From Tetradesmus obliquus (lineage: Eukaryota; Chlorophyta; Chlorophyceae; Sphaeropleales; Scenedesmaceae), in the NCBI GenBank assembly GCA_030272155.1, contig CP126194.1, forward strand, positions 4,455,501 through 4,519,500: a DNA stretch of 64,000 bases, read 5' to 3'. Below are positions 34,275-46,342 of the stretch, piece by piece (the stretch's first letter is position 1; every line of letters starts with the position of its first letter). Made by a program: the position numbers and the translations under genes. The notes beneath the pieces are model-generated. The model was given only the letters and a program-made list of their open reading frames with translations. It was not told where the DNA came from and made no database searches.

Positions 34275-35163
34275 GACAGTGACATCGTTTGAATTGGCAC
34301 TGATGTCAACCAGATACACGCACCGTGACGATGCCCTCCGTGAACGGAGCCACTCAAACTGTGCCGATCACTTGGTATCAGACAGACCGAGACAGTAACT
34401 CATGGGTGCAGCTGTGACAGCAACACTTGCAGGCGCTGCAACTCCTGTAGGCACTCCTGTCACATCCTGCAGCGTTTTCTGATAGCAGCAAGGGCATGAT
34501 CAGCTCAGCAACATTACAACGCATACTATACATTGCCTGGCTGGCTCGGCCAGTTGCAGCTGCATTAGCTTATCGCTGTGTCTCGTCACAGCAGCCCTCG
34601 GAGGCATGCATGCAACTGCTGAACAGCTGACCTGCAACATGATCAAACCTTGGTGCACCAGCCATTCACGAACATCAGCTGGCGCGTCAAGCCTGCCACA
34701 TGGTTGCCAGAATATACCCCCACTCAACCCCTCAACAGCCGCTATGTTAGCACAGTGTACACACAGACAAGCTGCAATCACACCAGCGGATGCAAAAGTA
34801 CAAAATTGGCTGTGATGGGCAGCAGACAAAATGCCAGCTGATCTTCCAATGCCAGCCGAGGGTCGCCCAGCCCCAGCAAATTGAACCACCAAGAAATGCC
34901 AAGCCGCCGCACCCACAGCTGCAACTGACTCAAAAAAGAAGATGCAACATGAAGTCCCGCTGCAGCCTATACACTGCAGCCTGTACACAAATGCAACCAC
35001 CCAACACCTTCAACATGCCCTAACACATGCACTAATCCACCAGGTTACCTTATCACCCGAAACCAGCCAGCTGAGCACGCATACGCCACGCCACGCCAGA
35101 ATGACCAACGCACTGCTGTCCCGCGCTGCGCATGCTGCGCTGCGCATGCTGCGCAAGCCAGCC
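34275..35163. other. intergenic: RING gene 3' flank and mTERF upstream region
   Basis: No gene is recognised. The plus strand is CA-rich, that is GT-rich in the sense of the RING gene whose 3' UTR it probably contains. TTACA at 34514-34518 is a candidate poly(A) signal. A short direct repeat of GCTGCGCATGCTGCGC lies at about 35125-35156. Confidence 0.4.
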
Positions 35164-36369
35164 TCAGTTGGGGTACAGGCGCTTGATCTGCTTCAGCGTC
35201 GTGGTCTTGCGGCACTTGGGGCACTTCTTGGTGGCCCGCACAGCATCCATGATGCACTCGTAGCAGAACACGTGCCTGTGCACACCACAATCGCACAGCA
35301 GGCACAGCAGTGCAGAGCAGCGTCAGCAACACTGCGGGTACTCTCGCTGTAGCACATGCTGACATGACTTCTAAAAGCGCAAAATTAAGGGGACATCTGG
35401 CTGCAGCACTTGCTTAGGGCATCAAGTAGAGCTTGCTTGCTGAAAGTAGAGCTCACTGGCTGTGTCTGAAACGCTGTCACTGCTATTTTGACCAGCACTT
35501 GCGTTGCCAGCACACACGCTTGCTGCTGCACTGCACTCTACTGCAGCTGCATGGCGCTCACCCGCATGGCGTTGTGGCCATACAGTCAGCCTTGATCCCA
35601 TCAAGGCAGATGAGGCACTTCAAGGCAGGCCCTGGCGACCGCTCGCGCTGCGGCACCACAGGTTGCGGGTCCCAAGTGGGCATGGCTGGCATTCCAGGCA
35701 GCTGCTGCTGCTGCGGCGGCAGCGCCCGTGGCTGCTGCTGCTGCAGCACTTGCCGCGGCCGCTTCTTGGGCAGCGTCACACCTGTGATGACTACCTCGTC
35801 ATCGTCAGAGTCGCTGTCAATGACGATGACGTCACTATCAGCAGCCGCTGCTGCTGGCGCACGTGGCGCACGCTGCCGCTGCTGCTGCTGGGCCGGCGGC
35901 ACTTGCAGTCTTTGCTCTGGCTGGCCTGCTTGCTGCTGCTGCTGGTCTTGCTGCTGCTGATCTTGCTGCTGATCTTGCTGCTGTGACTGTTGTGGCGGGC
36001 TAGACGAAGCTCCACCTTCTGTGTTACCTGGTTGCTGCCCTGGCCTGGCTATGCGAATAACCAGCCTGTTGCCTACAGAAAACAATAGCAGTAAAAAAAA
36101 CATGAAGATTTGTGGTTAACAACAGGAGCCACCAACATTGCCCACATCAGCAAACTCCGCTGCACAGCAAGGGTGCGCTGCTACTGACTGGCATTTGGCA
36201 TCATGCTGCCTTGCTCTTGCTGCTGCATGATCAGGCAAGTTCTGCTAACGATCTTGGTTGCAGTTGCAGAATCACCTGCTTGTCTAGGAGTCTCAGGCTT
36301 CCTCCTGGTGTTGCTGCGCGCTCCAGAACTGGGACTGTCCAACACCACTGCAGGGGCTGTATCAGCCAT
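35164..36369 (-). CDS. SIM-containing RING finger protein, SUMO-targeted ubiquitin ligase type
   Basis: Three exons (36276-36369, 35562-36072, 35164-35275) encode 238 residues. The C-terminal RING is C3HC4: C184-X2-C187-X13-C201-X-H203-X2-C206-X2-C209-X10-C220-X2-C223 (CLICLDG, PCGHVFCYEC, CPKC). Upstream are SUMO-interaction-like motifs: AVVLDSP (7-13), and DSDVIVIDSDSDDDEVVITG (110-129), which holds two hydrophobic cores around an acidic stretch. This layout, several SIMs then a C-terminal RING, is that of RNF4/Slx8-type ligases that ubiquitinate SUMOylated proteins in the nucleus. Residues 45-110 are Gln-rich and the linker is basic (KKRPRQ). The first donor is GTGATT, weaker than others here, but phase and reading continuity support it. 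Family assignment of the RING is firm; STUbL function is inferred. Confidence 0.85.
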
Positions 36370-37239
36370 GGCAAGCTACCACGCCTGGCGCCCTTCGCCC
36401 CTGAAATCAAGAGAAGCAAAACAAAGTGATTACAACACGGGTCGTGGCCATGCTGCCATCGTGCCGCGAGCCACTGCTGCTCACTCAGCTGCATGAGCGC
36501 CTGCACGCTACAGGGCCTGAGCTGCAGCTGCAGCCATGCAGCTATAGCGACTGCATCAACAGGGGACGCATCACACGAGGCCACTGCCAACTCACAAGTC
36601 TGTTCTTGAGCTCACAATCAGGAAGCCCTGGATGAAGCTGCGGCCACTGAACCAGTATGAGTTTCAAAATTCCAACAGGGGAAAAGCTAGTAAGCTGGCA
36701 GGCGGGACGAGGTGTTTGCGTATGTGCTGTGTAGCCACTTCAACAGTTACAGGCTTCTCCGTAGCGCACTGTCATTCAATGTATGATGAAATGATTCGGC
36801 TTCATGTTTGGTTGCTTGCTGGGGTCAGGCTGCCTAAGCCACAGGGCATAGGGCTTGTGCACCAAGTGCAGCGTCGTGTCAGTTCCCTATACGCCTACAA
36901 ACCAGCTTTTCGTTCTTGCTGCTAGGCTTTTATGAGATCGTGGATCACTAGGCTGGCTGCATACAGCAAGGTGCTAGCTGCGGCACTGCAGTTGTACAGT
37001 GCCTCTGCCTGCCTGCACTGTTGTCTTGCGCCAACCGTTCAGGCTGAGCCTGTACCTTCGTGATTTGCGGCATCTCGCACAGCCAGTGGCCAGGCGGCAT
37101 GGAGGCAGAGCAAAGAGTTGCAGGCACAGGTGCAAGTAGTGTAGGCATCCTTCTGAAGGAGTTTGCTGCAACAACTCTGGACTACCGACGACACATGCGA
37201 TTTATAGACGGCACAGCACAGCATATAAAGAAAGTTGCC

Positions 37240-37345
37240 GAATTGCATTCATTACAAGCATAAGCATCATGCAACATAATGCGCACTCACATGGCAAGAA
37301 GTGGTCCCCCGAAAGGCCACCGTGGCTGCTGCACCTCAGATTAGC
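37240..37345 (-). repeat. dispersed ~100 bp repeat, copy 1 (exon-like)
   Basis: The plus strand CACTCACATGGCAAGAAGTG and flanks match 51630-51735 with few differences. In the minus sense it contains a possible short exon ending before GTGAGT with frame QPRWPFGGPLLAM. Directly upstream (37385-37600, minus) an open stretch NFNLSYGVNQVASLTRCHYP is exon-like but matches no family that I recognise. Confidence 0.75.
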
Positions 37346-38402
37346 ATGTGCAGCTCCTGCTTCTGCTCCTATGTCGTCTAATATTACCTGCAACCATAAC
37401 AACACCTGGTCAGCGCCGTCCCGAAGAGCCACGATGCCCTTCGGGGGCAACGGCACTGACAGTCTTCCATCCTCTTGTAGTCCTTGGTAGCCTGGGTAGT
37501 GACACCTTGTCAGTGACGCCACTTGGTTGACACCGTAGCTCAGATTGAAGTTGAAGTTTTCCTCGCAAGAAGCAGGAGTGGCAGTAGTGTAAATTGCATG
37601 TAATGGGGGAATGTGTATGCCTGCTTTATCGTTTCGTACTACTGTCATTCAAAGTTGACTGTCCTAGTGGCCATGTATGGCATGTTGTAAATTTTGTCGT
37701 CCTTTATCAGACGACGGGCGCTCAGCGCTCCCCATCGTCACGTGCGAGTGATCGTATGGGATGTGTTATATGCATTGAGGATACCTCCTTGGTGTATGAG
37801 CACCTACTCTTCCCTTGACAGTATAGGCATGTGTTAGTTCCTTATTATATAACAGTAACTTCTAGTTCATGAGTGCGTCAGTACATGCAAAATGTCAGGT
37901 GTAACGTGTAGGTGTGAAATAAATCTTGCGTACATTGTATGGGCAGCCTGTGCTGCTCTGGGCCGCCTGGTATCTGCACCATCTTGCAGGTGACACACTT
38001 AGCAAATGCACATGTTGAGCAAAGCATATGCCGATACAAAGAGAAACACATGTGCTAGTGGGACTTTCACTGTTGATTCAGTTACAACTTGATGATGGTC
38101 AACGCATGCTGCAATCGTGTGAACACCGTCAATAGATATGAGAAAGTCAACAAGCTCCCGCCCTGCTTATTGTCAGCTACTACTACCACGCTGCAGACCA
38201 TGCATGGACTTCATCATACGATGAACAAGAGAGGCCATGCGGAACATGCCTCACATGTTGTTGAAGGTTATCCTGCAAACCCTTATGCAGCGTTTAGACA
38301 GGTGGTCATGATGTGCAGTGCCTACATGCACACAGCACGTGGTGTATATGCTGGCGTCTGTGTAGTATCCAACCAGCCAGCAAAGAGCTCAGCAAACACA
38401 TG

Positions 38403-38407
38403 TTACA
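38403..38407 (-). terminator. candidate TGTAA poly(A) signal for the phosphorylase gene
   Basis: TTACA on the plus strand lies 608 bases beyond the phosphorylase stop codon. Another copy is at 38082-38086. Confidence 0.35.
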
Positions 38408-39014
38408 GCAGCAGCGGCATACGCCCGCCCGCACTGCTGCACTGCCACAAATGGCACTGGGTGCAGTGCGGCAGCCAGCTGGCCGCACACACATAACAAT
38501 CAAGGACAACATCCAACTGTAGTTGTGCACAACACGCAGCAACCTGGCCGGCAACAACAAGACTGAACACGCACAACCCTGCATGCATACAATGCCTTGA
38601 GAATGCTCCTATGCGCCCTTCCACTCAGTCCATACACAGCCCGCTGCCACCTGTTGCCTGCCTGCCAAGTCCAGCATGCCAGCACACCATCCAGTCATCC
38701 AACCAGTCAGAACCTGCAGTGCAGCCCGCCTCAATGATACCCCTGCACCCCTGGCACAGCCACACAGCGCTAGCAGCCACGCCGCACCTTCGCAGGCACA
38801 CACAGCCGCCATGCTGCCCGACAGTCCAGGCGGCGCGCCCGCCACAGCAGCCGCACCTCCTGCTGCAGCTGCACTCGAAACAATGCGTCACACGTGTCTC
38901 ACAGCAGCACAACCGCCTCACACCCTGCAGCTCACTGCGCACGCAGCAGCACGACGCATCCCGTGCCAGCTGCTGCGCCCTGCTGCAGCCTGCCTCGCCT
39001 CGCCTGCTGCTGCT

Positions 39015-41939
39015 CTACAGCGCCGGGGGCTTCAGGGGCTGCACGTGCCAGATGTCCTTGGCGTACTCTACGATGGTGCGGTCGCTGCTGAACTTGCCGC
39101 TGCCCGCGGTGTACATGATGGAGCGGCGCGTCCACTCGTCCACGTCCTTGTACACCTGGGTTGAAGGAAAAGGGCAAGGGAAGAGGCAGGAGGCAGGCGG
39201 CAGAGCAGGATCGAGTCAGTGGTGGGGCTGGTGAGATGATTGCTTGAGGGCAGCCCTGCGCGGCAGCTCCAGTGTGTTGATGGCAGGCTGTAGAGGATGC
39301 ACCCACAGCGCCGCGTATGATATGCAATTCGTAATGCTGCAGGCGTCATCTCCTCGCAACGGCTGGCATGCTGCGTCACAGAAGTACAGCCCCCCTCCTG
39401 CCACCCTGCCTTGAATCGGAAGCACTACTCAAAGCGGACATCAAGCAGGCTGGATGCACGCAGCACCACTCACCCTGTCCACCTCCTCCTGCGCGTCCAG
39501 GTAGCTGGCAAAGTCGTTGGCCACCAGGAACCAGTCGTTGCCGACCTTCATGTTGGAGATGGAGTCCACCAGCGGCTTGAAGTACTCCTTGTCGCCAAAC
39601 ATGCCGCCCTCAATGTCAGCCATGATCTCATCGAACCTGCGGCAGCAGCAGCAGCAATGGGGTGCGGCACAGTGGGTTGGGGTGCGGCACGCATGTTGTA
39701 AAAGGACGAATATATACATGTGTATCGGTGTGCTGATGAATGTAAAGATTAGTGCAGGTATGAGGGCAGGAGAACAGCATGCATGCGGGAGGGATGCCAC
39801 AGTAGCTGCAGCGGTCAGGCCACTGCATTGTTGTGATGCGGAGCAGAAACTGCGGTCACTGAAGCTGTTCCACGTGAAATGCAGCCACCAGAAGACCGGG
39901 AAGCAGCAAATTCACGCGAAACAGCTTCGGCGACACCAGTACACAGCCTATGACAGTGAAACTGTGCTACCCTGTGCCCCACCTCTTGTCCGTCTTGAGG
40001 TTCTTGCGCTCCTTGCGCAGCTGCGGCACGTCGTCCGCGTCCACGCCGAACACAAACATGTTCTCCTTGCCGGACTCCTCCGCGATCTCGATGTTGGCGC
40101 CGTCCATGGTGCCGATGATGAGGCAGCCGTTCATCTGGAACTTCATGTTGCTGGTGCCGCTGGCCTCAGTGCCGGCCGTGCTGATGTGCTGCGACAGCTC
40201 AGAGGCTGCGGCAGGCGGGAGCAGAAGGGATGCAGCAGCAGCAGCAGCAGCAGGACACACGCGATTCAAGATAAATGGTGGCACAAGCGACTGACCGCTT
40301 CACGCTTGGAGACAGGCACCGCACCCTGCAGCACTTAGTACACGAGCTGCCAGAAAACATGTCAAAGCCAGCTGTTCTGGGTGCCAAACACTCACGCGCA
40401 TACATATGCATGTTCCGGGCATTTTGCAACTTTGCTGCCTGACAGCTCTGCTGCACTTACTCGGCTCCCACTGGCACCTGGATGCTGACCTCGGAGAGCA
40501 AACACCACCCACCACACCACCCAGCGGTGAGACACAGCTCGTTAAAACAGCAGCCGAATGAAACTACGGCCCACCTGGGATGATGATCTCTGCCAGGGAC
40601 ACGTTGTAGTCTGGCAGGAAGTAGCAGCGCAGCAGGTCGCGCGTGTCTGGGTCCTTGTTGATGAGGTCGCCCACCTTGACCGCCAGGTGGATGATGCGCT
40701 TGGCCATGTCGTACGCTGCAGGGAGCAGCAGCAGCAGCAGCAGCAGGGGAGAGGAGTTCAGTTTAGCTTGACCATGAATGCTGCAGGGCCGAAGACAACA
40801 GCAGCAGGAGAGGCAAGTTCAAGTGGGTTAAGGCTGCCAAACATCAACTGCAGCGCAAAGGAGGGAGTCGTTGAGGAGCACCAGGCAGCAACGCATGCAA
40901 GCACACACCGTGCAAACACAAAGCTGTTGCGACTGCGCAGCACATCTGATCAGAGCTGGCAGGCAGCTAGATGCAGATACACCGTGCAGCGGTGTGCAAG
41001 AGAGGCTGGCCTGTCGCAGCCGCACCTGAGGCCGCCTTGCCGCCGAACATGCACACGCGCGGCACGACCTTCTTGCGCTCCTCCGGGGTCATCTTCTTCA
41101 GCTGCTTGTAGCGCCAGATGATGCTCAGCACGTTCATGTACTGGCGCTTGTACTCGTGGATGCGCTTGATCTGAGGCACGCAGAACAATTCAAAAGGGCA
41201 GACATCAACACAGGTGAGGCAGCCATACAGCAGCGCCAGCACATGCCGCACAGCCTCGCAACAAAGCATCCACAGAGCACACTAGCAGCAGCGCGCACTT
41301 CAGCTGTTACTGCACATAATCCGTCCAGCACGGCACCTGCCCGACACAGCGCGCATCATAGTGCGCAGCCAGCCACCATGCCGCACTAAATGCCCAACTA
41401 AACCTGCTGCATCCTGCTGCTGTGTCTGCTGTGCCGCACCTGGATGTCGAACAGCGCGTTGAGTGGCACGTCGTCGCCGAAGGTCTCCTTGATCACTGCT
41501 GCCAGCCTGGCCTTGTTGTCTTGCTTCACGGCGCGCCACTTCTTGTGGAAGGCCTTGTCGTCAGCGTACTTGGCCAGCTTGGACAGCTCGTAGGTGTCCG
41601 TGATCCAGCTGCGCAGGGCAGGCGCAAGCAGGCACGCAGCACGAATGCAGCAGTTTGTGTTTAATTCAGCAGGCTAGGAGTAAGCTTGCCGGGCGCTGGC
41701 ATTTGCGACTGTTGCACGTTGACCATGACAGCCTGCCGACGCTAGGCACACGAGCATTGCCTGCACAGCGAGGTCTGTCCATCAGCAAGGCACCGGATCT
41801 TCACGTGACGCCGCAGCTGGCACTACCATCCACCACATCGCGCCACAGCCCAGCCGCCACTCACTTGTCGCTGCCCAGGGTGTCCGTGATGAGCTTGCTG
41901 AGCCCCGGGTTGCAGAAAGCCAGCCAGCGGCGCGGCGTC

Positions 41940-41974
<35 letters not shown>

Positions 41975-44900
41975 GAGCTTGTAGAAGTCGTTGAAGATGT
42001 CCGCCTTGACGATCTCGCTGTGGATGTAGGCCACGCCGTTGACCGCGCTGCTGGACACCACGGCCAGGTACGCCATGTTCACCTGCCTGCGGGAGCACAG
42101 GGCGAGTCGGGGTTGGCAACAGGTTAAGTGTTGTTGCTAGAGGTGTACCACACAACAGCAGTGCTGCCCGCCGCCTGTGGTGCACCTGCCACTGCTGTAA
42201 GAATCCCATTCATCCAGCAGGCACTGCTGCTGCCACACATTATGGAAACAAGCATACTGGCACACGTGCAGGCACATATGCAGGCAGGATTCCAGCAATC
42301 TTCATCACACACTGCATGCATCCGCACCCACAACAGATGCACCACACAGCAGCACCCCGCGCACTCACATCTCGTCTTTAACCCAGGGGTTCTCCTGGAT
42401 GATGCTCATGCGCTCCACCAGCTGGTCGCGCTCGGCAGCCTTCAGCCCGCTGTACTTGTCCTCCAGGAACTTGGTCCAGCCTGCAGAGGCAATGCAGCAC
42501 AGCAGCAGCACACCAGACACAAGCATTAGGCGCTTCTAAAGCAGTTGTTATACTTGTCCTCCAAGAACTCGGTCAGCCTGTGGTGATGAAGCAGCAGCAC
42601 ATCAACACGCAACAGGGTGAGGCGTTTCCCCAAGTTGACGGTTCCGGAGGCATCCCATAGTGGTGGCGACGCACTGAGCAGAACAAACAGCATATGCAAA
42701 GCAAAAGCCAAGCAGCAGCCAGCAAGGCAGGCAGCCTGACACACACCCGCGTTGATGATCTCGATGATCTCCATGTGGCGGGGCAGCATCTTGGCCAGCA
42801 CGCGCACCGGCCACTTCTCCAGCGCCTCAGGCATGACCGTGTGGTTGGTGTAGTTCACGCACTGCACATGCAGCGCCAGTGCAGGAACCAAGTTGAACAC
42901 GGGGCGCGATGCTGAACAGCAGGCATTGCCAAATGTCAAGCATTGTGTATGCACCACGCAGCCGCTGCGAACCAGCACCATTCAAGGTGCGCCTGCATGC
43001 AGATCAGCAGCGACCACTGCCTGGACACGCCACACAAGCAGTCAGGATTCTCCAGCCAGCACCCGATCCAGCTGCAGCCTACTTATTAGAGCTGTGCAAA
43101 CCCCGCCTCTACACACATCCTCTACACGACTCCGAACCACTGCTGCTGTACACCTGTACCACACACGCACCTTGGTGGTGATGGACCAGGCAGCCTCCCA
43201 GTCCAGGCCCTCCTCATCGACCAGCAGCCGCATCAGCTCAGCCACGGCAATGGTGGGGTGCGTGTCGTTGAGCTGGAAGCAGGCCTTCTCAGGGAACAGG
43301 CGCCAGTTGTCGCCGTGCACAGCCTTGAAGCGAGTCATCACGTCCTGCGGTTGTGGTTTGCAGGCGAAAGCAAGGAGGAACGCAATCAGGCTGAGCACGT
43401 GTTGAGGCGGTGAGTGCAGTCACAGACACGCAGCTGACTGTGCGACGGCCGTGCCAAGACCTGCAGCAACTGTATTGCAACTGCTGCTACTACAGAGATA
43501 GTTCCTCAGCTGCGCGACTTTTTGGCTGTGCACTGCAGACAACCAGGCGTCTGCTCACACCCACATGCTGCAGCTGCTCGCTCTAGTTGTGACCCATGCT
43601 GCTGCGCCGACCTGCCCGGCTGTCCTGCTGCGTGCACTCTTGTTACAGGCCGCACCTGCAGCGAGGCGCTGACAAAGAAGTACTGCTGCTTCAGGCGCAG
43701 CTCCTTGCCCTCGGGTGTGGAGTCGTTGGGGTACAGCACCGCGCTGATGGCCAGGGCGCGCTCGCGCTCCTCAACAGCCTGGCAGCAGCAGCAGCAGCAG
43801 CAGAATGTCAGGACCCGGTGCAGCAGGACGCCTTGCTCACCGCCAGCCAACAGACACACAGGCAATTATGCACGTGCACACATGCACTGCAGCCGACTGT
43901 GGCGTTGCCGGCCATGACAAGCGATACAAGGCAAAGACAAGGCGCACCTTCTCGTAGTCACCCGAGTTGAATGCCTCCAGGTCAAACTCGGTGATGGGCT
44001 CCGCGTCCCACAGGCGCAGGTTGCTGGTGGTGGTGGTGTTGTAGCCGGGGATGGGATTGTCGTACGCCACAGCCATCACCTGCAGATGCAATCAGCACGG
44101 GAGGCGCAGCGGTTGCAGCAGCACGGCTGGGTTGAGGCGCTGTGCTGTATGTGCGTGTGCGGCGTGCTGCAGCAGGGTGTTGCGGTGGCAGCAGCTGCCT
44201 CACTTGCTGCCATGGAACACCCCAGGCACAGCTCAGCACAGTGCGCTCACCCTCCACAGCATAGCTACAGCCCTGCCTAGCACACTGCCTAGCACACATC
44301 CTAGCGCTGCTGCCATGCCGCCGCACCTTCTCTGCGGGCGTCCACACGGTCTTGCCGTTGCTGCTGGAGGTCTTGCCGCTGAAGCCGACCTCGAAGCGGA
44401 TGTCGTGGCGCTTCACCTCCCAGGGGTTGCCCTCGGTGAGCCAGATGTCCGGCACCTCGGACTGGTAGCCGTCCTTGATCAGCTGCTTGAACATGCCGTA
44501 CCTACAGCAAACGTGTGTTGTGCGTTGGTGAGCATGTGTGCACCAGCCAGCCAGGTGTGTGGGATAGGTATGGATGCAAATGCACACCAAGAGACCTGGC
44601 AAACAGAGCAAGACAAGCAACAGCAAGGCCTGACACACGCACCACACAGATGCTGGAGAGACCATCGCTGTCTTCCATTAATTTCTTGTGGTTCCACCCT
44701 CGGTCAATGGCCTCCCCCAGCACATGCACGAATACGCGCCATCCACCAGCTTGCACACAGCACCAAACACACACAAACACAGTACAGCCGCGCAACTCAC
44801 TGGTAGCGGATGCCGTAGCCCCAGCCGGGCAGGTCCAGCGTGGCAATGCTGTCCAGGAAGCACGCCGCCAGTCGGCCCAGGCCTCCGTTGCCCAGCGCTG

Positions 44901-46342
44901 CGTTGTGCTCCTGATCTGCCACCTCCTCCATCTTGTAGCCCATCTGCTGCATCGCCTTGCCGTACTCGCCCTCAAGGCCCAGGTTGTAGATCGTGTTGAG
45001 CAGGCTGCGGCCCATGAGGAACTCCGCGGAGAGGTAGTACACGAACTTGGGGTCCTTCTCGCTGCAGGTGGAAGTAGCGGGAAGCAGCAGCAGTGGCAGC
45101 GGAGGTGTCAGTAAAGGGGCGAGAAGCAGGGACAGGTGGTACGCAGAGTGCGGCGGTTGATCTGGTGGGTGTGGGGGCATCAGGTGTCGCTTTCAAGCTA
45201 AAGGAGTGAAGGAAGGGTGAGACAGGGTGAGAGGGGGCATAAAGGCTGCGCAGTAGGCTAACCAGCGGGGCAGGTGCAGAGGGGTATCCGCTGCCAGTGA
45301 TGCAGTGTGCATGGCGGTGTTTCACACTTGGCTGACAAGGAGGTGGTGTACATGCTGCAGCCTGTGGCAGTTGCACAATGCAGGGAGGAGAGGCGCAATG
45401 ATGTGCTTAGCACTGTGTGGTTGGGTTGCCTTGTGCTGGCGCAGACACAATGTTGTATGCTGGTACGCAGTCTGTTGTAACAGCAGGCCGGCAACATCGC
45501 GCAATGGCACAGCGCGGCTGGATCATGCTCTGTGCCGGTCAGCATGGTAGGTGCTCGCTTAACATGCACAGCAGCGCATTCAACACCGGGGTAGCAAAGG
45601 GGCCGCAAGTCGTCAACCACCCTGCATTGGTTTGCTTGCACCCACCCAGGCAAGCATGATTATGCTGCATATGGCAGTTACAATGACAGCAATGCAGTTA
45701 ATGGCATTGAAGATTATAACTAATGGAACCAGCATGCAAGCTGAGCGACAAGCACTGAAAGTATGCTTGCTGGGTATCTGGGTGGCGGTTGGCATATAAC
45801 CTACAGCAGCTACAGCAGCACAGCACCAGCATCGGCATATCGCGCACTGCTGGCCAGTGATCATCCCAGTAATACGATATAAAGCAATGTATGGGCCCGG
45901 CTACAGGCCTAGCCGCTGTTGCTGGCATTGCGAGGCTGCAAACCAGAAAAAGCCCTGCTGATCGACACCTGCCTTTAACGCTCTCAGCTGCCCCCGGCCC
46001 CTCAGCCCCGGCCACTCACGTCCAGTAGTCCTGTGTGTTTTCGAATGAGTCGATCAAGTGCTCGCGCACGCTCCATGCGGTGCCCTGGTAGATGTCCTTG
46101 AGGTCATAGTCCTTGCTCTTGCCCAGCAGGTACCTCAGCTTGGAAGCCACCTCTTTCTGGATAGGCGTCATGCTGCCAGACTTGGTTGACGTGCGCTCCG
46201 CCTCTGCAATGGCCCGCACACGCAGTGCTTGGCGGGAGCTGCGACGGTGCTGGCAGGCTGAAGTGCGAGGCAGGGAACGCAGCAGGCCCTGGCCAGGAAG
46301 GACCTTGCCAGGCTGCACTGCTGCTTGGCGAGACAGCTGCAT
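39015..46342 (-). CDS. starch (alpha-1,4-glucan) phosphorylase, plastid type
   Basis: Fifteen exons: 46020-46342, 44801-45061, 44327-44501, 43948-44079, 43656-43778, 43171-43344, 42747-42861, 42369-42480, 41865-42086, 41440-41608, 41026-41170, 40575-40715, 39983-40205, 39474-39636, 39015-39155; 873 codons, 872 residues. The enzyme releases glucose-1-phosphate from alpha-glucans using pyridoxal phosphate (GT35). Motifs in order: [116 protein letters not shown] and [14 protein letters not shown], whose Lys719 should carry the cofactor. The first ~50 residues are Arg/Ser/Gln-rich with no acidic residues, fitting a plastid transit peptide; ATG at 46342 is chosen for this reason, though an in-frame ATG occurs upstream at 46561. 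There is no large Pho1-type insert. Confidence 0.96.
42540..42581 (-). repeat. decayed duplicate of exon 8 start in phosphorylase intron 7
   Basis: TACTTGTCCTCCAAGAACTC here matches TACTTGTCCTCCAGGAACTT at the start of exon 8 (42450-42480), including the CAG acceptor. A single-base loss puts the copy out of frame for splicing from exon 7. Confidence 0.85.

Larger units (their letters stand above)
36370..39014. other. intergenic: RING gene upstream region and phosphorylase 3' flank
   Basis: About 38000-39014 is CA-rich on the plus strand (GT-rich in phosphorylase sense) and is probably the phosphorylase 3' UTR, with TTACA at 38082 and 38403. The middle part (about 37240-37640) contains an exon-like fragment and one copy of a dispersed repeat. 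No complete gene is supported. Confidence 0.45.
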
